Assembly (NCBI RefSeq): GCF_963924675.1
Contig: NC_089232.1
Coordinates: forward strand, 45,858,522 to 45,922,521
Length of the DNA: 64,000 bases
Direction: 5' to 3'
From: Phocoena phocoena
Lineage: Eukaryota; Chordata; Mammalia; Artiodactyla; Phocoenidae
Below, piece by piece: positions 44,336 through 55,709 of the stretch (the stretch's first letter is position 1; each line of letters opens with the position of its first letter). The translations under genes and the position numbers were made by a program. Under the pieces are notes generated by a model. It did not search any database and had not been told where the DNA came from. It saw nothing but the letters and a program-made list of their open reading frames with translations.

Positions 44336-45059
44336 CCTAACTTTAAGGGGTTGGGGAAATGTAATTAAACCATCTTCCTGGGCGAAGAACTGGGATATTT
44401 GTGAAGAACATGTTTAGCTGATTGGGAGCAAGCATGGGAGAAGCAGCTGGTACAGTTTAGCCAGTTTGGAAGGTGATGATCATTAATGCGGTATAATGGA
44501 TGAGGGTAAGGGAATTAATGGTGTTTTTAAAGGAGTGATTATTTAGACGTTAAGCTGGGTAACCCAAAGAGTGAGGAGGTAAGGGGGTGAGAGTGGTGAA
44601 CATAGTTGGGGTCAGTAGCTTGGTGTTTTTGATGAAGTCAAGCAGTCTTGAAATGGGAATAATAATAGGAGTGCACTGGAAGGATAGGAGATGGTGGTAA
44701 ACGGGCGTGAACTGGAAATTCTTGGAAGCGAATTCCCACTATTATATATTATGGGATTGGCGGGGGAGGCAGGTAGAGGTGAAATAGGAAAAAATAACTT
44801 ACTAGAGGTGAGGAGGTCAAGAAACAGGCCGGGATGTTGAATGGCTCATCCATGGAGTTATTGCAAGCATCAAGAATGATACAGAAGTAGAGAGAAAGAC
44901 AGTAAACTAGGTCTTGAATCCATTGGTAAATGAAGGGGAGTTCCTGAGAGGTCTGTAGGGTTGTGAGAAAGTCTGAAGCTAAGGACTTGAAGTATTTTGG
45001 AGTAAGGGAAGAAAGATGACAAATGGTCTGGCAGCAAATACTGTGGCAAACACTGCCTA
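44336..45059. other. Unique non-coding DNA
   Basis: Purine-leaning sequence with no repeat named and no substantial frame. Confidence 0.45.
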
Positions 45060-45425
45060 GATACGTACCAATCCCATTAGTGCTTCTTCCTGAGCATACA
45101 AACTATATTTTTTTAGCCTTCCCTGTAATTAAGTGTGGTCAAGTGATACAGTTCTGGTCCATAGAATGAGGATGGAACTATGCTCAGCGCTTCCAAGCCT
45201 GTCCCATAGAAACCTTCTATGTGCAGTGCTCCATTGTCTCCCTTGTCTGCTTGATGGATGCAGAGGATCCTGGAGGCCTCTCAGACCCTGGGGGATGTTG
45301 AGAAACTAAATGGGAGGATCCTGGGGTCCTGAATATTTGCTGCTTTTAGTCACTAGGCTGGACTTTACCTGAGCAAGAAAGAAACTTCTATGGTGTTAAG
45401 TCCCTAGCATTACTTAATCTAATAC
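45060..45425 (+). repeat. Ancient mammalian repeat, class uncertain
   Basis: 'agccttccctgtaattaagtgtggtcaagtgat', 'gttctggtccatagaatgaggatgg', 'ctgggggatgttgag' and 'ctggactttacctgagcaagaaagaaacttctatggtgttaag' follow an old widespread mammalian repeat, probably of LTR or DNA class. Confidence 0.45.
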
Positions 45426-45834
45426 ACGTACTGTAGGGTCCAAAGTACATGGAGTGTGAGAAAAAAAGAAATAAAAAAAAACAAAACAAACTTAAGAGAC
45501 CTTCAAGGGAAGTAGTATCATCTGGAGACGACCAGATGTCTAATTATGATAATATGATTGACTCTAGCAATAACAGCAGCAATGACAATCCCACCACCAC
45601 CTATCTGAGCCTTTGGGACCTCTGTCCTAGGTACTGGGAATGCAGCTAGAGATTGTGATAGCTTTTGGTGTTGAATCTGTTGTCTCATTTCCTGTTAAAA
45701 CCCAGGCATTTTTCACAGGGACTGCAATATTTCCCTTGTCTCTTTCATTTCCACTTGCTCGGTTGCAGTTTTCAGATCGCAAATACAAACACGTTTGGTA
45801 TCCTTCTTGCTACCTCAGTTTCCCCAGAGATCAC
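45426..45834. other. Unique DNA with A-rich patch
   Basis: 45465-45495 is A-rich. The 66-codon lysine-rich frame at 45449-45649 arises from that patch and is not considered a gene. Overlapping frames at 45640-45904 are likewise unsupported. Confidence 0.45.
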
Positions 45835-46035
45835 CATGGCACTTGGCATACTCCTCTGCTATTTTCTTCATAGTTGCCTTAAACTTCAGTTTCCTTACTT
45901 GTGAGATAGGAATAATAAACAATACCTCAAAGGGTTGGTATGAGGAGTAAATAACATGATTCCTGTGAGTAGATCACTTAGCACTTTGTGTCCAGCACAG
46001 AGTAAGCCTTCATTAAATGTCAACTATTATTATGA
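45835..46035 (+). mobile_element. MIR SINE, sense
   Basis: 'cttaaacttcagtttccttacttgtgagataggaataataaacaatacctcaaagggttggtatgaggag', then 'cttagcactttgtgtccagcacagagtaagcc' and 'ttaaatgtcaactattatt' give clear MIR order. Confidence 0.85.
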
Positions 46036-46091
46036 TTGGTTGTTCAAGAATTTTAATTGATACAAGCCAAGAAAAGAAAATTATTTAGAGC

Positions 46092-46262
46092 AGTTATTCG
46101 CAAAGTGTGTTCCCCAGACCAGCAGCATCAATACTAAAATTCTTGGGCTCTACTGCAGTCCTACTGAATTAGAAACTCTGGAGGTGGGGCCCAGTAATCT
46201 GTGCTTCAAAAAGCCCTCTAGGTGGTTTTGATACATGCTGGAGTTTGAGAACCATTTCTTTA
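46092..46262 (-). mobile_element. hAT-Charlie MITE (MER58-like)
   Basis: 'cgcaaagtgtgttccccagaccagcagcatcaatac', 'ctactgaattagaaactctggaggtggggcccagtaatctgtgcttc', 'ccctctaggtggttttgatacatgctggagtttgagaacca' match this MITE, opposite to the copy at 38012. Confidence 0.8.
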
Positions 46263-47685
46263 CAGGTTTTAGCAATGCTTATTTTTTCATTTGAGAACCT
46301 TCTAAGGAGAATCCATTTAATTCTTTAAAACATTCAGAATAAGAGCAGAGAAAATACTCCAAACCATGAAACATTACTGTCTTCAACTGCGAGCAGGAAG
46401 TGGCAGAGTGTCGGGGAGAGAGTGTGACCCTGGGATCTGACCTTGTGTCTTGGACCCACACAACTACCCGTTTAGTTTGCCTTGTTTTCACCTATACTAC
46501 AGGATGTATTTCACAGGCCAGTGACCTTGCAGTGTAAATGCCAGCAAGGCCAGGTTGTTAGCGGGTTTATAGCTATAACCCCTCACTACAAAGGGAATGG
46601 TCAGATGGAATTATTTTGCCTTTTGAAGTGGAGGTGCTAGTTTAAAAGCTATTTGGCTCTTGGAGCCATCTTCTTAAATTTCTTGGTGCATGGCTCAGAA
46701 TCTGGGGCCCAGATCCAGAATGGCTTGTCTGTGACTTTTTTGGATCAATGTCCCATTTGTGCTTTCAATCTGGCTGTCCTCTGCCTTTGAGCTAGGTCTT
46801 ACGGTGTGGTTTTTTTTTGTTTGTTTGTTGTGTGTGTGTATTTTGTTTTGTTTTTAAGCCACAAATATATATCTGGTCAGTCTGAATCTTATTGGTCCTA
46901 TTGTCCTATTTCTTTCCTCTCCTTGTGCCTTGCTGAGTACTGGAGCTGGGAAGGGAGGAGGGGCCTTCTAGCCTGACTTTCTTGCTCCACAGAGGGGACA
47001 CACATCCTGAAATGTGACATAACTCCCCCCAAGGCCACACTGTTGCTCTCATTTTCAGGGTTGTAAGCCTGTCTCTCATATCTCCTCTCTCTGTCCTTTG
47101 TAAGTTGACTTTTTCTTCATGCATTTTATTTTGGCATGGATATTCCTCTTTGGGAATGGGAGCATTTTGCTGCGTAATGATTTTTCTTCTAACTGTCAAA
47201 TGACCATTGTCAGTTTACTGGTTTTGGTGGTGGCAAGAATCTGTGTCTGCAGAACTGTGTCAGATACTTGTTGTGACTCATATGTTTAGGTTTCATGATA
47301 AATTTTTTCTTTAGAGTTGGGTTACTTTCCTTCTCTGAAGTTATAGTTGGTTCCTGAGAAGCAACCTCATTGCTGGGGAAGAGCTAGTTGCTCCAGTGGA
47401 TTTTCTGACATTCAGAGACTTTTGGTGTTGCCATCAGGGTGCGGGCCTGGTCTCCCAGGCTGTCCAGCTGGGTGGCATTCCCAATGAGCAGGTCTGAACA
47501 CTAGCACTAGAGTTTCAAAGATGGCTGCTAGAGCAGCTCTGGAACCAGGGTAGGCAATAGATCTCTAACTTCCTCTAACAGAATCTCCTTATCTTTCACT
47601 TGTGCTCCTTTCCCAGGTATTTTCATGATTGTCTCATCCCAGTTTAACTGATTGACTGCAAAGTTCAAGACAGAGTTGTTACAGA
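46263..47685. other. Unique non-coding DNA
   Basis: No repeat or exon was recognised. A T/G-rich low-complexity patch spans about 46810-46856. Minus frame 46906-47199 (97 codons) lacks a recognisable domain. Confidence 0.45.
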
Positions 47686-48027
47686 CTGTTTGTGTCCCCC
47701 TAAAATTCGTATGTTGAAATCTAATCCCTAATGTGATGGTATTAGGAGGTGGGGTATTAGGGAGGTGATGAGGTCATAAAGGTATAACCCTCATGAATGA
47801 GCTTAGTGCCCTTATAAAAGAGACATGAGAGAGATCTAGCTGTCTGAGGACACAGTGAGAAGACAGCCATCTATAAACCAGGAAGTGGGCTCTCACCAGA
47901 TGGCAAATCTGCCAGCACCATGATCTTCAGACTTCCCAGCTTCCAAACCTGTGAGAAATAGATTTCTATTGTTTAAAAGCCACCTAGTCTGGTATTCTGT
48001 TAAAACAGCCCAAATAGACTAAGGCAG
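47686..48027 (+). mobile_element. MaLR-type LTR (MST/MLT)
   Basis: 'tgtgtccccctaaaattcgtatgttgaaatctaatccc', 'gatggtattaggaggtgggg', 'ctcatgaatgagcttagtgcccttataaaagag', 'ccaggaagtgggctctcacc', 'acctgtgagaaatagatttctattgttt' and a closing 'aatagactaagg' follow MaLR LTR order over about 340 bp. Confidence 0.85.
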
Positions 48028-48434
48028 AGTGATCTCAAAAATCTATGTGCATTGTTAGTAAATGGGCTCTTTAAGGTTCAAAGGAATGAAATTGTAGTGG
48101 TAAAATGACAGGCACGATGTTTAAAATTTTTCCAAGATGAACTCAGGTAGGTGTGCTAAATATGTGATCTCCAGCATGAAAAGTACCTCCCCTGTTATTT
48201 ATCTCCTGTGATAACATACTCTGCTGTTGTGACCAGGGACCACTATGATTCCTGTGTGAGGAAGGGAGTTTCAAATAGTCTGGGAGGGGTAATACATTAT
48301 ATTTGTCATAGCAAGGCATCAGACCAATTATAATACAGTCTGTGTAAAGTTCTGGTTTGTGTGAATGAGTTAAAAATACTTTTACATTGGCTGCTAAGTG
48401 TTAGAATTAAAAACTATCTAAAGTTAAAGAAAAA
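48028..48434. other. Unique non-coding DNA
   Basis: No repeat or exon was recognised. Confidence 0.45.
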
Positions 48435-49304
48435 TGAAGAGAAAGACGGAGTGAGATGAGGCAAAAGAGTATGTGTGAGAAAGTCCTACAACTCAATGGC
48501 AAAAAACCCCCTGCTAACCAGATTAAAAAATGGTCTGAGAACTTGGATAGACATTTCTCCAAAGAAGACATACAAATAGTCAACATGTATATGAAACAAT
48601 GCTCAAGGTCACTAATCCTCAGGAACTTACAAATCAAAACAACAGTGAGATACCATCTCATACCTGTCAGCTATTATCAAAGAAATAAAATACAAGTGTT
48701 GGTGAGGATGTGGAGAAATTAGAACCCTTGGGCACTTTGATGGGAATGCAAAATGGTGCAGCTGCTATGGAAAACAGTATGGAGGCACATCAAAAAATTA
48801 AAAATAGAACTAACATATGATCCAGCAATCTCACTTCAATCTCAAATCAGGATCTCAGAGAGATATTAGCCCTCCCACATTCATTGCAGCACTATTCATA
48901 AGGGCCAAGATGTGAAAAAAAAACCTAAATATCCATTGACAGGTGAATGGATAAAGAAAATAATAGAAAAATATTTGGCCTTAAAAAAGAAGATTTTGCA
49001 ATATGTGACAACGTGGATGAATCTGAGGATGTATGCTAAGTGAAATAAGCCAGTCACAGAAAGACAAATATTATATAATTCCACTTATATGAGGTATCTA
49101 AAATAGTCAAATTCATAGAATCAAATAGTGGAATGTTGATTGCCAAGGGCCTGGGGAAGAGGAAATGGGCAGTTACTAATCAATGAGCATGAAGTTTCAG
49201 TTAAGCAAGATGACTGTGTTCTAGAAGTCTGCTGTACAACATTGTACCTATAGTCAATATTTTATTATGCATTTATCATGAGATCTACCCTCTTAATGAA
49301 TTTT
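48435..49304 (+). mobile_element. Ancient L1M, sense, ORF2 3' part
   Basis: 'ctcaatggcaaaaaacc', 'gacatttctccaaagaagacataca', 'ccatctcatacctgtcag', 'tggtgaggatgtggagaaat', 'catccattgacaggtgaatggata'-like text and 'aagtgaaataagccagtcacagaaagacaaata' place it at the ORF2 C-terminus. The remaining frame (48456-48722) is broken. It continues at 51269 after the nested L1. Confidence 0.85.
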
Positions 49305-49702
49305 AAAAAATTTTATTGAAGTATAGTTGATTTACAATGTTGTGTTAATTTCTGCTGTATGGCAAAGTGACTCAGTTATACATATCATTTTTTTTCATAT
49401 TCTTTTCCATTATGGTTTATCACAGGATATTGAATATAGTTCCATGTGCTATACAGTAGGACCTTGTTGTTTATCCACCCTATGTTATAATAGTTAGCAT
49501 CTGTCAATCCTAAACTCCCAATCCTTCCCCCTCCCTTGGCAACCACAAGTCTGTTCTCTGTCTGTGAGTGTATTTGTTTTGTATTTTAGATTCCACATAT
49601 AAGTGATATCATATGGTATTTGTCTTTTTCCTTCTGACTTCCTTTGCTTAGTATGATAATCTCTAGATCTATCCATGTTGCTGCAAATGGCATTATTTCA
49701 TT

Positions 49703-49703
<1 letters not shown>

Positions 49704-49754
<51 letters not shown>

Positions 49755-49755
49755 C
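49704..49755. repeat. (TA)n microsatellite
   Basis: About 45 bp of TA followed by 'catatacacacc'. It replaces the 'tatggctgagtaatattccattgtatatat' stretch found in related L1s, so it probably grew from the L1's own TA-rich site with loss of neighbouring sequence. Confidence 0.92.
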
Positions 49756-50047
49756 ACACCAAATCTTCCTTATCCATTCATCTGTCCATGGACATTTAGG
49801 TGGTTTCCACATCTTGGCTATTGTAAATAGTGCTGCTATGAACATAGAGGTGCATGTATCTTTTTGAATTATAGTTTTGTTTGGATATATGCCCAGGAGT
49901 GGGATTGCTGGATCATATGGCAACTCTATTTTTAGTTTTTTGAGGAACCTCCATACTGTTTTCCATAGTGGCTGCACCAATTTACATTTCTACCAACAGT
50001 GTAGGAGGGTTCCCTTTTCTCCACACCCTCTCCAGCATTTGTTATTT

Positions 50048-50355
50048 TCTTTTAACTAATTAATTTATTGGCTGTGTTGGGTTTTCACTGCTGGGCGTGG
50101 GCTTTCTCTAGTTGCGGCTAGCGGGGGCTACTCTTCTTTGTGGTACGTGGGCTTTTCATTGCAGTGGCTGCTCTTGTTGCAGAGCATGGGCTCTAGGCAT
50201 GTGAGCTTCTGTAGTTGTGGTACACGGGCTCAGTAGTTGTGGCACACAGGCTTAGCTGCTCTGAGGCATGTGGGATCTTCCTGGACCAGGGCTTGAACCC
50301 ATGTCCCCTGCATTGGCAGGCAGATTCTTAACCACTGCACCACCAGGGAGGTCCC
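50048..50355 (-). mobile_element. CHR-type SINE, long form, antisense
   Basis: Tail side 'taactaattaatttattggctgtgttggg', body 'ctctagttgcggctagcgggggctactcttc', head side 'gaacccatgtcccctgcattggcaggcagattcttaaccactgcaccaccagggagg'. It interrupts the L1 between 'gcatttgttatttt' and 'ttgtatactttttaatgac'. The TSD is short and imperfect (ttgtta/ttgtat). Confidence 0.92.
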
Positions 50356-50501
50356 TTGTATACTTTTTAATGACAGCCATTCTTACCAGTGTTAGGTGGT
50401 ACCTCATTGTAGTTTTGATTTGTATTTCTTTGATAATTAGCAATGATGAGCATCTTTTCATGTGCCCATTGGCCATCTGTATGTCTTTTTTTGAGAAATG
50501 T

Positions 50502-51287
50502 CTATTTAGGTCTTTTGCCCATTTTTCGATTGGGCTGTTTTTTTTTTTTATTGAATTGTATGAGCTGTTTGTCTATTTTGGAAGTTAAGCTCTTGTGTGT
50601 TGCATCATTTGTGAATATTTTCTCCCAGTCCATAGGTTGTCTTTTCATTTTGTTTATAGTTTCCTTTGCTATGCAAAATCTTGTAAGTTTGATTAGGTCC
50701 CATTTGTTTATTTTTGCTTTTATTTCTATTGCCTTGGGGGACTGACCTAAGAAAACATTGGTATGACTTATGTCAGAGAATGTTTTGCCTATGCTCTCTT
50801 CTGGGAGTTTTATGGTGTCTTGCCTTATATTTAGGTCTTTAAGCCATTTTGAGTTTATATTTGTGTATGGTGAGAGGGTGTGTTCTAACTTCATTGATTT
50901 ACATGCAGCTGTCCAACTTTCCCAATACCACTTGCTGAAGAGACTGTCTTTTTCCCATTGTATATTATTGCTTCCTTTGTTGAAAATTAGTTGTCCATAG
51001 GTGTGTGGGTTTATTTCTGGGCTCTCTATTCTGTTCCATTGATTTGTATGCCTGTTTTTGTGCCAATTCCATGCTGTTTTGAATACTGTAGCTTTGTAGT
51101 GCTGTCTGAAGTCTGGGAGGGTTATGCCTCCTGCTTTGTTCTTTTTCCTTAGGATTGCTTTGGCAATTCTGGGTCTTTTATGGTTCCATATAAATTTTAA
51201 GATTATTTGCTCTAGTTCTGTGAAAAATGTCATGGGTAATTTGATAAGGATCACATTTAATGAATTTTTAAGTGTTTGTGGTAACAC
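50502..51287 (-). pseudogene. L1 ORF2 internal fragment, 261 codons open
   Basis: Covers the region after the reverse transcriptase: '[19 protein letters not shown]', '[19 protein letters not shown]', '[19 protein letters not shown]', '[17 protein letters not shown]'. About the first ten codons come from the L1M flank and 5' junction. The frame ends near the SINE insertion side. Without endonuclease and RT it is a dead fragment. Confidence 0.88.
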
Positions 51288-51620
51288 AGTAGAATTTTTA
51301 TAAATTAAATAAATTGAAAATACAAAAAGTACATGCCACCCTCAAAGTCAGACAAAGAGTCCATACAGTTCTACTTATATAAAAATCCTAGAAAATGCAA
51401 ATTAGTCTCTAGTGACTGAAAGCAGATCATGTTTGCCTGAAAGGCGGCAGAGAGGGAGGGAGGGAGGGGTGCACAAGAGGGCCTGAGGACACTTTTGGCA
51501 GTGGTGGATATGTTCATTATCTTGATTGTGGTGATGGTTTCATGGTGTGTACGTATATCAAAACTCATCAAGTTGTGCATTTTATGGAATGTTAGTTACA
51601 TTTTAATAAAGCTCTGAATA
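51269..51620 (+). mobile_element. Ancient L1M, sense, 3' terminus
   Basis: Continuation from 49304: 'ctagtgactgaaagcagatca', 'gtggatatgttcattatcttgattgtggtgatggtttcatgg', 'tcaaaactcatcaagttgtgcattt', ending 'acattttaataaagctctgaataaaa'. A short GGGA array (51450-51468) lies within. Confidence 0.85.
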
Positions 51621-53274
51621 AAAGTATATGCTGTTTTCATTCTGTGACTAAACGTAGTAAAGCACATTTGTTCAAATGACAGCCACATCCCTACCCCAGG
51701 CCATTCCTTTATTCTCCAGGCACCACTTGTGTGATAGACAGATGAAAAGTGAGACAGAAGTCTAGTAGGTTTTGTATCTTTACTCCCGCATCCCTCTCTT
51801 CCTTCTCCTTTTCAGTCCTTTCTCCTCCCGCTACTTTTCTCTTCCCACCCCTCCCCAAAGTCACCAGAATGTGAAAGGCTACATCTGTTCCTGCAAAAGT
51901 TATTTTGCAGTGCAATTAAGCATTCCTCACCTTATCTCCCCAGAAAGCTGGAGACTTGTGTGATCACTGGCATAATGGATGGTACCCAAAGCCCTGGCCC
52001 AGGTGTGCAGAGGCTGCACACACATCCATGTGGGCGGGAGCATGCAGCTTTCTGGCACACGATGTGGGGCTGCTGCTCCCCTCCTTGGGCCTCTTCAGAA
52101 CTCAGAGCAGCTGCTACCCTCTAGGTGACCAAGAAGGGCTGCCATCATTCACCTGGCCAGGCCAGCTAACAAATGGAGCTGGTGCATTGCAGTCTGAATA
52201 AATAGTTCTGTAACCATCTCTGGCTTCAGGCTAAGGGAAGAGATGGATGAGCTCTGTGACCTGATGGGATTCTTTCAGGCTGGAGGGATTCTTTCAGGCT
52301 GGAGAGAAAAACTATTTAGAACTTACATCCATGCTCTTTTCAGTTCCTTTCAGAAAGCTTGAATGGCTCCTAGACATTTTCTTGATATACGATACTCATT
52401 TCCCAATATGGATATAACAATGACTAGAGCATCCAAATCCTTTGCCGATAATTATTTAGTTTCTGTCATTTTAGTTACTAAAAAATAATGCATATATATT
52501 TATAACCTATAGGAATATTAAGCATAATATCAGCAATAAGTAGCTAATAATAGTACATTAATTAATTCATTTTGACCATTCTGTAGCTTTTTAGAATGAA
52601 TTACTAATAAAATTGGGACACAATTAGAATTTTGGGCATTGAGTCCACACTGAACATTCAGAAACTACTATGTTCTCCTCTGACTGGTTTGCCTGAACAT
52701 TATCCTATCTGAGACCTCAATTTGTTCTCTAATGAATACCTCTATAAGAGGAGAAATTATATAGACTAACTTTCTTTGTATGCTTCCAGCTTAATTGTAC
52801 AACTATATTGTTACAAATTGACTGAAACAGACTATTTCAGTTTTTTCCCCTCCATAACCAGCTCTGAATAGATGAACAGAAATAGCTCTCTTCATGTCAG
52901 AAACTTTAATTAAACCATTCTGAAAATAAGCATGTGGAAGTACTGGCAGGACCTTAATTTAATCACATTTCCTGCTCAACTATTCCTGTTGCTTCTTTGA
53001 AAGGTTGGAGGTTAGGCTCAGCTGTGACCCCGCTGTTGGCATGGACAGCCAAAGTCTGCAGGATTCAGAAGATTGTGACCTTCGATCTTTTGGACTCCCA
53101 CACTAAATTAAAATCAGGGCCACAGGAAGGCATATGGCTGATGGAATGTTCTAAGAGGTATTCATGTGACTGAGTCACATGAAATTAATTGATGATCCCT
53201 ATTTACATACACATTCCATAAATCTGTTTTCTTTGATTTCATTTTATTGTTTAATAAAAATTTATGGCATCATA
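51621..53274. other. Unique non-coding DNA
   Basis: No repeat was recognised beyond a perfect 2 x 19-bp tandem duplication at 52266-52303. Frames (for example 51956-52201, 81 codons) lack recognisable domains. Confidence 0.45.
52266..52303. repeat. Perfect 19-bp tandem duplication
   Basis: Two exact adjacent copies of 'gggattctttcaggctgga'. The identity suggests a recent slippage or repair duplication. Confidence 0.95.
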
Positions 53275-53465
53275 TATTTGCAAGGGACTGCTTTAAACAC
53301 TTATAAAGGTTACTCCTTTACTCCTTATAACAATCCTATGGGTTAGATCCTCTCATTATTCACATTTTACATTTGGAGACTTAAGTAACTTTCTCGAGAT
53401 AATTGCACATGGGTTTGAACCCAAAAAGCCAGCCTCCAGAATCTGGGTTGGTCAATACTGTTTCT
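53275..53465 (-). mobile_element. MIR SINE, antisense
   Basis: 'gactgctttaaacacttataaaggttactcc', 'ataacaatcctatgggttagatcc', 'cacattttacatttggagacttaagtaac' and 'tgggtttgaacccaaaaagccagcctccagaatctggg' follow antisense MIR. Confidence 0.8.
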
Positions 53466-54693
53466 TTCATCAAGGTTTAGGAGTGCCTATTTGGAAGGAA
53501 CCAGATTCTTCTTCATGTTTTTGCATATTACCCCAGCATCCTGCTTTCAAATAAAATCTCTCCAGTGCAATTGTTCCAACTCATCCCACTGGCTGCCCAT
53601 GTGCTCATCTCCAGATTGCATGCAACATTCAGCTTTTCAGTGTATTTCATCCAGAATTGTCTAATTTCCTGACGTTTAAAAAAAAATTTTTTTTTTCCTG
53701 CTTCTTAACTCTTGGGCTTCTCTGCCCTTTTCTTCCCCACTCTCCAGCAGTCAGTTCTTCTGGAATGATATATATAACTGGGCCCTTTCACAAGTCATTC
53801 AGGTAGGAGAATACAGGTAGAAGTGAAATAGAAAAAAAAAAAAGCATACTAATACTGTATTAAAGGATTATTTTGTTTTTAATCCCCACCCTGCCCCCTC
53901 CCATACACATAAATAGCTTTCTAGCAAGAGATACTGTATTCTCATCCACATATACATTGGGTGTTAGGTGACATGTAGCACTGAGATTTTACATTTTTCA
54001 ATTGGAGAAAAATAATGACATCTATGTGGTGGGATCGATACTTCCATTAGAAATATAATCAATATTAAAGAATTTGTAATATATTAAAATCAAATGCAGT
54101 GAAAATCCAGGGAGAAAAAGTTTTTCAATATAACTGAATTTAATTAGCTTATAAACTGTCCTGCTGGCACACGAAAGCTTGTTCACAGAGCGATGCTAAA
54201 ATAAAACTATTTTAGGTGTCAGATATACATTGATAAAGATCAGATTCCTCACAGCTTTATTGAATTACAGAGGTTCCTCTACTCTTCTGTTCCCATCTAT
54301 TCCCAGTGGATGTGAAGTTAGTTCAAATCAGAGTGAGAGTCATGAAACCATAGAATCCACTTTTTAAGATAGTTTGCTGGATTTTTCTGAAAACACCTTT
54401 TGTTAGGAACGATTCATTTATATGGCTCTGCAAGTCTAGGCCATTCATCTTCTTTTTCCTTAACCATCTGTGGTTATTTCACAAGCATTCAGTTGAGCCA
54501 CTTCCTTAGATATCTTTAAAAGAAAAGGTATGATGAGGTGCTTACAAAGAATCTAAATTTCTGGAAGAGGTTTTGGCTATTAAAAGCCCTACCTTTAAGT
54601 AACTATTGATCAACATGTCTTTAAAAAAGATGTTAGAGAAGGTTTGACAGCACTGAATTAATTTTCTCACTTATCTTAGAATAATGGGGGAAA
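53466..54693. other. Unique AT-rich DNA
   Basis: No repeat or exon was recognised. A/T runs occur near 53677-53697 and 53832-53842. Confidence 0.45.
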
Positions 54694-54785
54694 AACCCAT
54701 TTTGATTTGCATTTCTCTAATAATTAGATATGTTGAGAGTCTTTTCATGTGCTTGTTAGCCATCTGCATGTCTTACAACTGTCTT
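54694..54785 (-). mobile_element. Isolated internal L1 fragment, antisense (~90 bp)
   Basis: 'attttgatttgcatttctctaataattagatatgttgagagtcttttcatgtgcttgttagccatctgcatgtctt' corresponds to one internal ORF2 stretch found in the larger L1s (for example 19950-20020 and 32435-32505). Neither a 3' end nor a poly(A) is attached. Confidence 0.75.
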
Positions 54786-55696
54786 TTAATGTTGGGAATT
54801 TTAAGTAGCTTCTTACATGTTGGGGTCTTCATTTCTCTGATTTTTCATCCTTTAGGGTACGTATTTGCAAGGAAACATTAGTACGGTCATACTGGTTGTT
54901 AAGATATGGAAATCATTCCTTATTTGGTGGTAAATAGCCATTGTCTTGAGCTTCCTAAATGATGCCCATCATCTGTGGTCATCCTGACCTTTCCTCTGCT
55001 CACCTCCTCAGAGCTAGACAGCTGGAGGCAGAGAAGGGTGGTCCCCAGAACCCAGCTTGGGTGCTTCAGTCAACATCCCCTCTGACTAATTACTGCCTCG
55101 TACTATACTGGGTGTTAACAATTTTGAATCTTAACCCTGCAGATAGGAAGCAGATAGGAAGCTAACTTCAGGTGGAATTGGCTTTGGGCTGAACTAGTCA
55201 GTGATCAGTGCAGATAGACACAAATATTTTGAAGACCAAACTATAGTGAAAGTTATATGACTTACACATATTCTAAGAAGCAGTGTGAGAGTAACAACAA
55301 AGTTCATAGCAGTTTTCTGGAGAGAGGAATTAATCATGAGACATTTATTTGAAAGAGACTAGGCTGCCCAAAACAGACTCTTCTCAATTGTCAGGTCTGT
55401 CTTTATTCTCTCATACTGTATGACAGTGGGGAAAGTTCTGTCCTGAATATAGATTATAAAGAAGCATTAGCAGTTTATGTCTTAAAGAGATTCTTACTGA
55501 TGAGTTGGTAGCTGGTGATTCAGAACGAGGCTTTGTCTTAGTCACAAAATAGTATGTCAAATTCACAGCAGCTTGGAAGTTTTCAAAGAGAGTTGCTATA
55601 CTTCAGATAGAACGATTACCTAAGATGATGTTATATATCCACCTATGGGAGCCTGAATATAGTGTATAACACTCATATTTATACCTTTAATATATG
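54786..55696. other. Unique non-coding DNA
   Basis: No repeat family was recognised. An 11-bp unit 'agataggaagc' is duplicated in tandem at about 55141-55162. Confidence 0.45.
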
Positions 55697-55709
55697 ACAG
55701 ACAAATTTT

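Larger units (their letters stand above)
49305..51256 (-). mobile_element. 5'-truncated artiodactyl L1, antisense, nested in L1M
   Basis: The left end 'attttattgaagtatagttgatttacaatgttgtg' is the L1 3' tail. The body runs through the 3' UTR, a TA array and ORF2, up to 'ggtaatttgataaggatcaca', where it is 5'-truncated. The TSD 'ttaatgaatttt' is at 49293-49304 and 51257-51268. It is interrupted by a CHR SINE at 50048-50355. Confidence 0.88.

Noticed and set aside
45449..45649. 66-codon lysine/asparagine/serine-rich frame
   Set aside because: It arises from an A-rich patch followed by short simple-sequence codons. No domain or gene context.
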